45,095 nt of DNA from positions 2,622,321 through 2,667,415 of the forward strand of contig BFEA01000073.1 of the NCBI GenBank assembly GCA_003427395.1, in the 5' to 3' direction. The stretch is from Chara braunii. Taxonomy: Eukaryota > Streptophyta > Charophyceae > Charales > Characeae. The notes beneath the pieces were generated by a model. It was not told the origin of the DNA, did not search any database, and saw only the letters and a program-made list of their open reading frames with translations. Positions 31,220 to 40,448 of the stretch are shown in pieces; the stretch's first letter is position 1, and every line of letters begins with the position of its first letter. A program made the position numbers and the translations under genes.

Positions 31220-32010
31220 CTTGAAGTGAAACGGAATCCATGGTACTCACTTAAATTTAAGTTCAATATGACCATGTCATGTCAGTTTATTCTTAGTTAT
31301 CGAAGTACGTCAGAATCCATACTTATACCATCTTGTTTACCGTGTGATTGCATTGACTCTTCGATTGAGTTCCAGTTTCTGTTTCACAAAGTGTCATGTA
31401 AAGTACGTCCGACTCAATGCTTAGTGATATACGAAATTAATCGAAGTGTGATGCAGACTCAAAGGTCATTCGCAACCTTGTCGTTCAGTGTCTCATTATG
31501 TTCACTGTTCGAGTGAATTTCAATGCAACATAATGACATGCCAGCTACGTCTTTTAAGTTAAACATAAGTTGAAGTGCGATGGAGTCCAAAATTATCGAA
31601 GTGCGACGAAATCCATACTTAAACCATCTCGTTTACAGTTTGATTGCTTTAAAGTCACACTTCGATTGAGTTCCAATAAATGAATGCGAGTCACAATGTC
31701 ATGTAAAATAGGTTTGATTCAATGCTCACACAAAATCGAGCAAGGTGTGATGAAATCGAGAGTTCAACATTCAATTTGTTGTTCAGTATCTCATTGCATT
31801 GAGTGTAACAGTTGAACTTCTCTTGAGTTTCAATTTCTGACAACTCCATGTTATTACCGTAACAGTTTTTAAGTTACAAAATTTATGGAAGTGCAATGGA
31901 ATCCACACTTAATCCATCATGTTCAGTACGTGATTGCCTTGAATCTCCAGTTCAGTTTCAATTTATGGTCTGTCAATTGCATTCTTCGGGTTCACCACTC
32001 GTATCCTAAG
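31220..32010. repeat. Three degenerate units of about 290-300 bp
   Basis: CGAAGTRCGWCRRAATCCATACTT-like sequence followed by a GTGATTGC stretch and CGATTGAGTTCCA repeats at about 31300, 31598 and 31887. The units are strongly diverged and AT-rich. The sequence between 31048 and 31220 is plain AT-rich flank, which may include the 3' end of the hypothetical gene. Confidence 0.65.
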
Positions 32011-32089
32011 TTTCATTCAAGTTCAAAATATGGTGATTTTGACATGAAATTAATAGTTTGCGAGTACCAATTTAAAATATAATGTCCTC

Positions 32090-33530
32090 TTTTAACGAAT
32101 AACATGTTATTATTACAACAATTGTTGCAAGCGCCATAGCAGATAAAACCACTATCACCCATGCTATCCGCCGCGTCTCATTACTCGCCATCATTGCCGT
32201 CATCAGGCTATACACCTGGCCTTACTAGTGGCCCCCAGGGAACGATTCGTATGCAAATTCAACTGATAGCATCATAGCAGAACGTTCGAGCGCAGTCGCT
32301 CTCCAAGTATGCGACGAAGGCCAGATAACCAAATAGTAGAGAGCAGACGACGAGATCCAATCTAGGCTAGAACAAAGATTGCTGCCTCCATACCTTCCTT
32401 ACGACAACGTAGATGCAGCAACAAGTTCCTAGCACACAAAGAATCACACAACAAGATTCACAATAAAGAAGGGGTTTTCATGCCCCAGGGCTGTCTGGTA
32501 GTACCACACATTCAAGCAATAAGCAGGGAAGGATGGGGATAGAGGAGTATAAAATGTCCCCACTCCAGCCAAGCAGCCCTTTACATGCCGGTGCAACAAA
32601 AGGGGTTAGTGGGCATTCCCAAAGGCCTTTTCACCAAATCCCCACAAATAATTGGCTCATCAGGGTTCAAAATAACCCTAAGTAAAAGTTCCGGAGGGGA
32701 CTAAGCTCTCGTTCGAGCTAATAAAGATAGATAGAGACGAAGAGGAGGGAGGTGGGGCACGATCTTCGAACGAAGAAGTATCACCGTCGAGCGGGCTGCT
32801 GATGATGTCGAAGCCACACTCATGATCACTCCGAAGGCAACACAATCACTCAGCAAGAGAGAAAGACACGAGATAAGCAGGAGATGGGAAAGACGAGAAG
32901 AGAAAATGACGATGGCGACAATGAGCTCCCCACAATGACAAGGGCACAGGCGGAGAGGAAGATCGCCGTCAAACAAAATGCACGACCGACCTTAGTGGCG
33001 GTAAAAAACTGCTAGGACCAGCTATCCTCTTAGTACCAACCTCAGAAAGGGTGGATCATACGATGGGTCCAGCATATGAGTCCATCATAAAATGCCATAC
33101 AGGAGGCCTCCTATTTTAGTGGCGGACCCAAAAAAAAAAAAATTAGTCTCCAAGATCATTTTCACACGGCAAGGCAAAGTGACTCCTTAGTTGCTCATGC
33201 TTAGTTTGCTTCTTGTGCTCAGGAAAACCCATAACCGACGAATTGAAGTTGAGAGCACAAGTACTTATAGGCATAGATCTATCCCAAAGTCAACGAGAAG
33301 GTCGTGGATTTACGATGGGTCCAGAGCTGGAGCCCATTGTGAAAGAGCTAAACAGGGATAGTCTTGTATAGAGGCCTCGTATTCTAGTGGTGGGCTTAAA
33401 TTCTTCTTCAGATCGCATAGATCTCATCCTTAGGTTACATTTCATTATTATTATTTAATTTATTTTTTATTTTATTACTAAATTTTCATAAAAAGGAAAA
33501 AATTCTCTCTCATTTATATGTATTCAGACC
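32090..33530. other. Noncoding, with one 258-bp-spaced duplication
   Basis: 33056-33130 (ACGATGGGTCCAGCATATGA, CCTCCTATTTTAGTGGCGG) resembles 33315-33395 (ACGATGGGTCCAGAGCTGGA, CCTCGTATTCTAGTGGTGG). 32535-32560 has GAGGAGTATAAAATGTCCCC, a TATA-like promoter or LTR feature. 33440-33510 is very AT-rich. No gene recognised. Confidence 0.5.
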
Positions 33531-33559
33531 TCCTAGAAATCATATTTCATCCACTTATC

Positions 33560-33660
33560 ATCATGGTTGTCAACCAGACATCCGGATCGGGATCCAGACG
33601 GTCCGGTCTGGATGTCCGGATCCTGTGTCCGGTTTGAGGGGTCCAGTTGGGCCCCATTTC
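33560..33660. repeat. TCCGGA-rich segment, left
   Basis: TCCGGA, GGTCCGG and GATGTCCGG repeat in both orientations over about 90 bases after CATGGTTGTCAACCAGACAT. It resembles the reverse complement of 35362-35500. Together they could be the ends of one element of about 1.9 kb. Confidence 0.6.
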
Positions 33661-34003
33661 GAGAAAATTCGAAAAAAAATGGGGTCCTCAGGCGATTTTC
33701 CAGTGCCTGGTGGACCCGTGAAAATTGTTGGCGCAGTTTTTGATGCACCATTGGACCAACCGGACCGGCCCTGAAGGGCCTGTACTTGCAATCTTGGGTG
33801 AGCTTCAGCGGGCCAAGGAGAATCGGTTGTGTGTGTGTAGATATGCGTGAAAACACATGTTGCTGAGGCCTCAGCACATAATAAGTACATGCTCCACCTC
33901 ACCGTCACCTCACAAGGTAAAGCCCCTTAGGATTCCTCAAAATTCCAACATCCATCGTATTACATCACACCTCACAACAACAGAAAAAGCAGGGGAAAAA
34001 AAA

Positions 34004-34340
34004 GCAAGCCGCAAGGCAAACAGCACAAAACAGCTAAGCATATAGGCTGGAGGGCATGGGGGAGGCGGGNGGGCAGGCAAACACAGGGCCTATGCCGCTC
34101 CAGGAAACGACACAGGGCCTATGTTGTTCCAGACAGACAGCATGCCGCAAAGCAAACAGCACAAAACAGCAAAGCATATAGGTTGGAGGGCACGGGGAGG
34201 TGGGTGGTTAGGCAAACAGCGCAAACCAACAAAGCACACTGGGCGAAAGACATGGGGTAGACGGATGGGCAAGTAAACAACATAAAACAGCAAGGGAACA
34301 ACAGCAAGACAAACGACTACAATGCAAAAACAACACCCGA
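34004..34340. repeat. About 137-bp repeat rich in GCAAACAGCACAAAAC
   Basis: CGCAAGGCAAACAGCACAAA, ACAGCTAAGCATATAGGCTG and GAGGGCATGGGG (34008-34065) recur at 34145-34205 and more weakly at 34215-34280. Two copies of ACACAGGGCCTATG lie between them. Confidence 0.75.
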
Positions 34341-34399
34341 AAAAAACACAAGTATAGACAAGGAAACGACTGAAAAAAAAAAATAAAGCTGATGATGAA

Positions 34400-34455
34400 A
34401 GATTGTTTCGTCGGAGTTCCACCGACTCATCAGGAGGCTGAACCCTCGACAATCT
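34400..34455 (-). ncRNA. Type III hammerhead self-cleaving ribozyme
   Basis: On the minus strand, from 34455 to 34400: stem III AGATTGT, C (cleavage expected after it, at 34448), stem I GAGG, loop GTTCAG, CCTC, the invariant CTGATGA, stem II GTCGG with loop TGGAACT and CCGAC, the invariant GAA, then stem III ACAATCT. All three helices pair perfectly (7, 4 and 5 bp) and the A15.1-U16.1 pair is present. In plants such motifs are characteristic of retrozymes, small non-autonomous LTR elements that make circular RNA; elsewhere they occur in Penelope-like elements. I did not find a second copy at a retrozyme-like distance, so the host element is unresolved. Confidence 0.88.
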
Positions 34456-34459
34456 GCAG

Positions 34460-35260
34460 AATGCCCGTATTAATGGTTTGGGTCATGCACCCTTTGACCC
34501 TTGTTGAAGGCAGACTGTCCCCAAGTGGAACATAGCAGCAGGCAGCAACCCTGCGGAGCACCAGGCAACGCAGTAGAGGCAACACGGCTGCACAACGCCA
34601 AAAACGACTGCAAGGAACGACACGGCACGCCGAACTGGCAGCAGGGCACCCAAGCAGTGAAGCACCAGGCAACACCACCAAGACAACCACACTGCAAGGG
34701 ACGAGAGGGCAAGTGGACAAGCAGCAGAGCAACCATGCTGAGGAGCACAAGGCAACCCCAACACGGCAACCAAACTACAGGGCATGCAAGCAAAGGACCC
34801 GGAAGGCACGACCAGCGGACGGGCGGCAAGGCAGTGAAGCAGCGAAGCGCAAGGCAACACCACAACCTAATCAAACCACATAGCGAAGACAGCAGCATGC
34901 CAAGAACGACCTGCGAGGCAAGCGTAACGGGCAGCAAGGCAGTGGTGGAGTGCAGACGGGGTCGTCCACACATCCAACCCGGAGCAAAGCAGCACATCAC
35001 CTACTCACATCAAGGGTGAACCGCACAGACTGTTGGTTCCCACCACCCACTGAGCCAGGGAGACACTCGGACGAGCATCCGTCATCACCTACATGCAACA
35101 TAGACATCCCGAACTGAGCGGCCCCCATAAGAGTGCAGTAGGCACTCCAAATGAGGAACCACCGACTGTTTGACACTACTCAAGGGTGCTCAGTTGGGTA
35201 AGCGGAAAATACTTAGAAAAAGATCAGGGGGAGAACAGACAACAACAGGAAAACAGAAAC
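34460..35260. repeat. Degenerate AGGCAAC/GCAGCA-rich repeat region
   Basis: Units of roughly 90-110 bases built on CACCAGGCAACRC, GGCAGCAAGGCAGTGAAGC and AACCACACTGCAAGGGA run from about 34530 to 34960. The minus-strand frames there are Cys/Leu-rich and are artefacts of this repeat. 35020-35260 is unique and noncoding as far as I can see. Confidence 0.65.
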
Positions 35261-35271
35261 ATATAACTGAT

Positions 35272-35290
35272 TGTGTGTGTGTGTGTGTGT

Positions 35291-35350
<60 letters not shown>
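35272..35350. repeat. (GT)n microsatellite
   Basis: GT run of about 79 bases with one TATG interruption. Confidence 0.97.
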
Positions 35351-35353
<3 letters not shown>

Positions 35354-35361
35354 AATTAATC

Positions 35362-35500
35362 CGGACATCCGGACCTGTTCATTCATAACCGGACCGTCCG
35401 GTTCCGTATGTCTGGTTGTCCGGATCGGTGTCCGGATTAATCCAGACACGGGGTCCGGGCCCGTTGTCCGGTGTCTGGATGTCGGGGTCCGGGGAAACCA
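35362..35500. repeat. TCCGGA-rich segment, right
   Basis: CCGGACATCCGGACC, CCGGACCGTCCGGTTCC, GTCCGGATCGGTGTCCGGA and related phrases, ending in GGGGAAACCATGGTTATTAT. Its reverse complement resembles 33545-33660 (CATGGTT, then CATCC, then TCCGGA clusters). Many internal TCCGGA palindromes. Confidence 0.6.
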
Positions 35501-35540
35501 TGGTTATTATTAATTTATTATACATATATTTTTATTATAA

Positions 35541-35552
35541 TGTGTGTGTGTN

Positions 35553-35642
<90 letters not shown>
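35541..35642. repeat. (GT)n(GA)n compound microsatellite
   Basis: GT run (35541-35595, one unknown base) passing directly into a GA run to 35642. Confidence 0.97.
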
Positions 35643-35645
<3 letters not shown>

Positions 35646-35844
35646 CAATCCACGCCAGCTGAAGAGGAGGAGGTCGTGAAAATGATCTGATAGGTCTGTA
35701 TTAGACAGAGTCATCCGTTTCCGGTCTTTTCTCTATGCTGCAGGCAACGATGACTGGTTTGCCGCATCACGTGATAATGTCCTCCAAATCCTTTGCTGCC
35801 ATTTGATGCTTGAGCTTGGATGCCCAAAAAAGTTGTTTTGTGAG

Positions 35845-35846
<2 letters not shown>

Positions 35847-35934
<88 letters not shown>
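35847..35934. repeat. (CT)n microsatellite
   Basis: CT run of about 88 bases, 205 bases downstream of the (GA) run, making an inverted pair of purine/pyrimidine tracts. Confidence 0.98.
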
Positions 35935-35937
<3 letters not shown>

Positions 35938-36425
35938 CTTTTGCTATGTATGTTTGCTATTGCCGTGACTTCAACCAAATGATCCTGTGTTTTTTGCAAA
36001 CTTCCTTGTGTTCCGCCACCCAAAAAATCCACAATGAAACGAGTCTCCGTAAGCCCGCGGTGGGTTCACTCTTTTCATATCAAACATGAGGGTAAGGTAT
36101 GAGGTGGTGAGATGAGGAAGACGAATATTGCATGTATCTTGTCTGCCTTCTTTTTTTCTACAACAACTACTTTTTCGTGCTTCATCAGTCTCTGGATTTC
36201 TCAATGCGCTTCATGGTTATACTACCAACTTTTCTTCAACGTGAAATGAAGTAGGATCATAGAATTGTCCTTATATGTGGTCTTGTCTCTCAACAAAATA
36301 GCAGAATGCAATATCTGACCTGGTGCCATTCCTACTGAGTGACAGTGTGACCAATTATCATCCAAAGAATGCAACGAGTACACAGTTCACACGAGATTGA
36401 ATTGGAGGGGAGCAGAGTGACTTAC
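35935..36425 (-). other. Presumed intron 1 and downstream of the filamin-like gene
   Basis: Starts on the minus strand with a perfect GTAAGT donor at 36425. A frame at 36204-35971 (KRVNPPRAYGDSFHCGFFGW) could contain part of a next exon, but no filamin-like motif is clear, and I cannot place an acceptor with confidence. Confidence 0.35.
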
Positions 36426-36789
36426 GTGAGAGGATTGGTACCGCAACTGGAGATTCCGGCAGCAAGTTATTTGGAGTATCCACTGCTAGCCATATGAAAA
36501 GGTCAGTAGGGAGGGCCCGCTCAGCAACGAATGTACAACTATAGTCAAGTCTATTGGGAGAATAGACAAGATCCACAGGAATGGCCTGCGTGGGCGAGAG
36601 CTTGACTATAGGCTGAGAATAGTTACGCACATTCATGTTTCCGAAATAATCACGGATGTGCATGTCAAAGGTGAGTTTTGTCCCTGCAAATCCTCCCAGA
36701 AGTCCGGGACCTTCAACCCAGCTATTTGCTCCCCTCGCAGCCCCTGCAATCATTAGGTAGAAACACCCAAAAAACAGATTATCCATCAT
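36426..36789 (-). CDS. First exon of secreted filamin-repeat protein (GEX2-like?)
   Basis: ATG at 36789 opens a hydrophobic N-terminus (NLFFGCFYLMIAGAARGA) consistent with a signal peptide, then one immunoglobulin-like filamin repeat: GPGLLGGFAGTKLTFDMHIRD, then DYFGNMNV, IPVDLVYSPNRLDYSCTFVA and NNLLPESPVAVPI. The pattern G-x-G-L-x-x-x-x-A-G-x-x-x-x-F with D-x-x-G-N and a closing S-P-x-x-V is diagnostic of filamin/ABP280 repeats. The exon ends at a perfect GTAAGT donor (36425) in phase 1. In land plants, extracellular filamin repeats are known from the gamete adhesion protein GEX2; that assignment here is only a suggestion. A U2 retropseudogene carrying a MITE begins 45 bases upstream of the start codon, in what should be promoter or 5' UTR, so expression may be altered. 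Later exons were not identified; it may be a gene fragment. Confidence 0.6.
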
Positions 36790-36834
36790 TTAGCATGTTC
36801 AGCAAAGTTCTGTGGAGCAATTTTGAACAACTGA

Positions 36835-37328
36835 ATACCTTTCTTGACCTTTTGGCTAAGAGGTGGACCCCACTGCCTGGCGGAAGCTTTCCAGGTGGAA
36901 AGCTTCCGCCAAACCCAAATCGTAGGCCCTGGCGATGGGAAAGAGAAAAGCGGACCCCACTGCCGCACAAATTTTCGCCAGTTCCGTTGGTCCCGGTTAC
37001 CCAATAGGGAAAACTTTCCCTATAAGGAAACTTCACATCCGCTTGTCTCGGTTCTCACCCAATCCCTGGCTCTCCTTTCCACATGGGATGGCCAAACCGA
37101 GGGCGGTGCCCACCCCCTACCCCCTCAGAATGGCCGAACCGCAAGGAACAGGCAAAACAAAACTGAGATGAAAACGTCTGCCACGTCATGTCTGAGCATT
37201 TTCCAAAGCTTTGCCGCAAAGCAGTGGGGTTTCACAAATCGTCTTCCAAAGCTTTGCTGCAAAGCAGTGGGGTCCACCTCTAAGATCAAGTGTACTATCT
37301 GTTCTGATCAGTTTAATATCTCAAAAAA
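36835..37328 (+). pseudogene. 3'-truncated U2 snRNA retropseudogene, split by a MITE
   Basis: 36835-36860 (ATACCTTTCTTGACC then TTTTGGCTAAG) plus 37285-37322 (ATCAAGTGTACTATCTG then TTCTGATCAGTTTAATATC) together are U2 nucleotides 1 to about 64. Six A residues follow (37323-37328). The direct repeat GAACAACTG flanks the whole (36825-36833 and 37329-37337): a 9-base target-site duplication. 5' retention with 3' truncation, a short A tail and the duplication are marks of LINE-type retroposition. The branch-point recognition sequence GTAGTA is changed to GTACTA, so it is not a working U2 gene. Confidence 0.9.
36861..37279. mobile_element. 419-bp MITE inserted in the U2 pseudogene
   Basis: Perfect 16-base terminal inverted repeats, AGGTGGACCCCACTGC (36861-36876) and its complement (37264-37279), flanked by the 5-base target duplication CTAAG (36856-36860 and 37280-37284), which belongs to U2 sequence. 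Removing the element restores the U2 order exactly, which proves the boundaries. Near the left end is a perfect 14-bp hairpin, GGCGGAAGCTTTCC ... GGAAAGCTTCCGCC (36879-36910). Subterminal repeats GCGGACCCCACTGC and GCAGTGGGGT recur inside. There is no transposase. The superfamily is unclear; a 5-base duplication is uncommon. Confidence 0.92.
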
Positions 37329-37391
37329 GAACAACTGGATGCTATGTATTCAGCAAAGTTCCGCGGAGCGATTTGAACAATTTGGCTGTAC

Positions 37392-37650
37392 CTTTTTTTT
37401 TCCAGGAAAGTCCTTTTCTTTTTCTGAAAACTTCAGACCAGGGAGGCCCCACGTAAAAGGGAGAAAGCCCTACTGTGAGTATGCTCTACATGGCCTAAGT
37501 TTTCAGTATATTCCCCATGATTGCAATCAGACTCGCTCTCATTTACACTTCTCACACATGCAAACAGGTGCACAGCAAACTGGCGACAAGCGCCCACTCA
37601 GAACTCAGATATATGATAACCGAGAACACAGTTCAGATTCAAGTTCACTT
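37392..37650. other. Intergenic, nothing recognised
   Basis: Unique sequence between the MITE/U2 nest and the retroelement LTR. No gene, no strong repeat. Confidence 0.5.
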
Positions 37651-38464
37651 TGATGGCTATGGCGACTCAGCGCCCACACAACTCTGAACACATACACACA
37701 CACACACTGAACTCTACAACAGCTGTGGCGGCTATGACCGCTACTACCCTATGGCTACACTCCTTCTCTCTCACCCACTTCGTCCTCGGGCTCACTGCAG
37801 ACCTCCTTGCACAAGTCGCTATGGCTACACTCCTTCTCTCTCGCCCACTTCGTCCTCGGGCTCACGCAGGAATGAATGAATGACTGGGCGCTGCCTCTTG
37901 ATTTATACTTCTGCAGCTCGTTGGTCTGGCCCTTTCCCATGCCCGAAGTGCACACAGTCCCATGCAGTACTTGCTTGACTGGACAAGGACTGACTGGGGA
38001 CTGGGACTGTTGACTCAGCACGGTGGGCTTCCACCACTTGCCCACTTGCGTCAGCCTAAACGTGGGCAACTTCGAAAGGCCACTACTGGGACCTTCCGGA
38101 AGGCCGTAGACTTGGCCTTTCGTTACTGTAGCAGCTACGACCTTGACCTTCCCGGACTGTAGCAGCTACGACCTTGACCCTTCGAGACAGCTACAGCTAC
38201 GACTGCTAGACCTGACTGGGACTCCTACTCGGCAGGTCTACAGATCGAACCCCTGCTACCTATGGACCCTACAACAACCTACCGACTGTTACAAATACAC
38301 AGGTCACGGGTTCAACTCTGAGGTCGACACAGATACTGTACACAGGTAAGGTGGGGACTAGGGATCAAGCCCTGGGATCTGCATCAGCTACTGAACTGGT
38401 GAATATTGTTTCACTCCCGCCGGCCTAAATTCGAGGTCCTCCGTCTCTCCACAAGCGGTTAACA
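37651..38464 (-). repeat. Probable 3' LTR of the Ty3/gypsy element
   Basis: On the minus strand a polypurine tract (GAAAAGTGGGGGTCCC, 38480-38465) is followed by TGTTAACCGC, a standard LTR start. A TATA-like GAAGTATAAATC occurs on the minus strand near 37915. The left end is set at TGATGG (minus CCATCA) only because a terminal CA is expected. The LTR contains a roughly 70-base tandem repeat (37749-37867) and GTAGCAGCTACGACCTTGAC twice near 38125-38180. The 5' LTR is outside the window, so the boundaries could not be confirmed by comparison. Confidence 0.45.
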
Positions 38465-38479
38465 GGGACCCCCACTTTT

Positions 38480-38840
38480 CAGCCCTAGTTAACCCCTTCA
38501 ACCCTGAAAAGTGCATTGGAGATCATTTTTTTTTTTTTTCTATTTTTTTTCTTTTGCCCTGTTTTATTTTTGGTCAAGGTCTGTGTGTGCCAAGTTTGGT
38601 GTTTGTTGGGGTCTTGGAGTTGACTGTTTTGGCTAGCCCTGAAAAATCCTGAAAATCCTGAAAACTGAAATGAGTGAATTTTGCATGAAACCACACTTTT
38701 GCCTTGCTGTTTTATAGGTTTTTAAAGTTCTTTTTTCATTTTGTTTTTTGTAAGTAGTTAGTATGATCTCCACTCTATGAATTGGTGGCAAGTTTGGTTA
38801 GAATGACCCTTGGGTTTTGTTATAAATGGCGTCTCTCAGT
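38480..38840 (-). other. Element 3' untranslated region
   Basis: AT-rich noncoding sequence between the end of the integrase trace and the polypurine tract. Nothing else seen. Confidence 0.5.
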
Positions 38841-40448
38841 CCAAGGCAGGACCTTTACCTTTCTGATCTCTTTCGTAGGCCCTGACTATATCGGGAGCTG
38901 TCTCTAGAAGTTCTGCTCTAGTGAACCAGCGGTCATCCTCCGGCTCTGATAGGCAAACCGGACGTTATACTGTTTCTGTGGACAACCTCTACCTCCGGTT
39001 CTGAACACATCTTCACCTACAATGTGTCAATGTCATATCTGCCGTCCATGTCTGGAGGGATCACGGACCGTCTAGATGAAAACTGTTGACTGGTGACACA
39101 CGACAGCAACTTTGATGCGTGAAACACAGGGTAGGTGTGGAGGTGTGCTGGGATCTCTATAGTATAGGACGGCCCATCTTCTCCGCCCTTAACTTCTGAA
39201 CTGGCCACGGTCCTCTATACGCGGCCAGTAACTTCTGCGAGATGTTCTCCTCAGGCGCAAACTCTTTAGACTTGACCCAGACCAGGTCGCCTACCTGAAA
39301 CTGCGATGGGCGACGGGGCTTATTAGCCTGTTCTATCATTCGGTGTTGGGCCTTCCTGAGGTTCTCAACAACAGTGGCTATCTCTTTCTCATGCTGTATC
39401 GCGAACTCCCTGGTACCGGGCGGTAGCCTATGAATCTGATCCCGGTTAAGCCCTTCAAACGGTCTGCGCGGTCTGACGGACTTGTGCAGCTCATTGGGAG
39501 TGCGACAGGTGGATAAGTGCACACTGTTATTGTACGCACTGGCTACCTTGGGTAACATCTCATCCCAGTTGATCTGATCGGGTCTAATGTACATGCGCAG
39601 AACTTGCTGCAGGACCTTGTTCATCTGCTCAGTCTGACCGTTGGTCTCTGGATGGGCGGCCAGACGACATCAACAACTTAGATTCATATACTCTTATCAG
39701 CTCCTGCCAGTTCAGGCTGGTAAAACGGGTGTCTCTATCACTAACGATAGACAATGGCACGCCATGCTCGCTAACCCAAGAATCAAAGAACTTCTGTATT
39801 ACTAACTATGTGCATGCCTTTGCAGGCAAAGGAACGAAAATAGCATACTTCCTAAATCTATCGACTACGACCATGACTTGGCTCTTGCCGTGTCTACTCT
39901 TGACACCGACATCCATGAAGTCAATGGAGACTGAATCTCCAGGCTGATCTGGAATGGGCAAGGGTCTGAGAAGACCTAGAGGGGCACGTGTAGTAGTCTT
40001 GTTCCTCTGACAAACTTTACAATTGCGGACATACTTTATGCAGTCGTTTTTCATTCCAGGCCATGTATACGCATGCATCAAGTTGGCTAGAGTCTTTTGC
40101 CAACCGAAATGTCCCTCTGTGTCGTGGCATTCCCCTAGGATCAAACTACGGATCTCCTCACTGTTAGGAACGCATAGGCGGTCTACTACATTAGTCTTCT
40201 CAAATAATAACCCCTCTGTAGTGCGGTAATCTGGCTCGGTCTCAGGGGCCTCCTTAACCTTCTTGAGGAGGTCATTATAAATAGGGTCCTGCGCATACGC
40301 CTGTCTAACTTTCTCTTGCAGGTCACGCCCTATGTCCAGATAGTGAACTATGGCTCCCGTCTGACCTCCTACTCAGAGCATCCGCAACTACATTGTACTT
40401 GCCCTTAACTGGCTTGAGCTCAAAGTCGTACTGGTCTCTCTCAGCGGC
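38840..40448 (-). pseudogene. Integrase with HHCC, DDE core and chromodomain-like tail
   Basis: The trace continues from RNase H with KPVKGKYNVVADALSRR. It then shows the zinc-binding HDTEGHFGW (H-x4-H) and CKVCQ, catalytic Asp in DSVSIDFMDV, second Asp in LSIVSDRDTRF, and the Glu-containing HPETNGQTEQ region, reached only after a one-base frameshift near 39650. Then comes a C-terminal part (GDLVWVKSKEFAPEE, LLAAYRGPWPVQKL, HASKLL). The tail, read across two more shifts near 39015 and 38955, gives YNVRFAY and DDRWFTRAELLETAPDIVRA, which resembles the chromodomain pattern. The protein inserts element cDNA into chromatin; chromodomains guide it to histone marks. Not functional here. Confidence 0.85.

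Larger units (their letters stand above)
36796..37391. repeat. 47-bp direct repeat forming the U2 insertion site
   Basis: TTCAGCAAAGTTCTGTGGAG (about 36799) and TTCAGCAAAGTTCCGCGGAG (about 37350), each followed by a TTTGAACAA stretch, are two units of an older tandem repeat. The U2 copy landed in the first unit. Confidence 0.75.

Noticed and set aside
32195-32235. CCTGATGACGGC on the minus strand as a hammerhead core
   Set aside because: No GAAA at a suitable distance and no stem III.
34470-35000. Cys/Leu-rich minus-strand frames of up to 176 codons
   Set aside because: They overlie degenerate tandem repeats, and three phases are open at once with similar composition.
36160-36200. CTGATGAAGCACGAAAAAG on the minus strand as another hammerhead core
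   Set aside because: There is no room for stem II between CTGATGA and GAAA, and no flanking stems.
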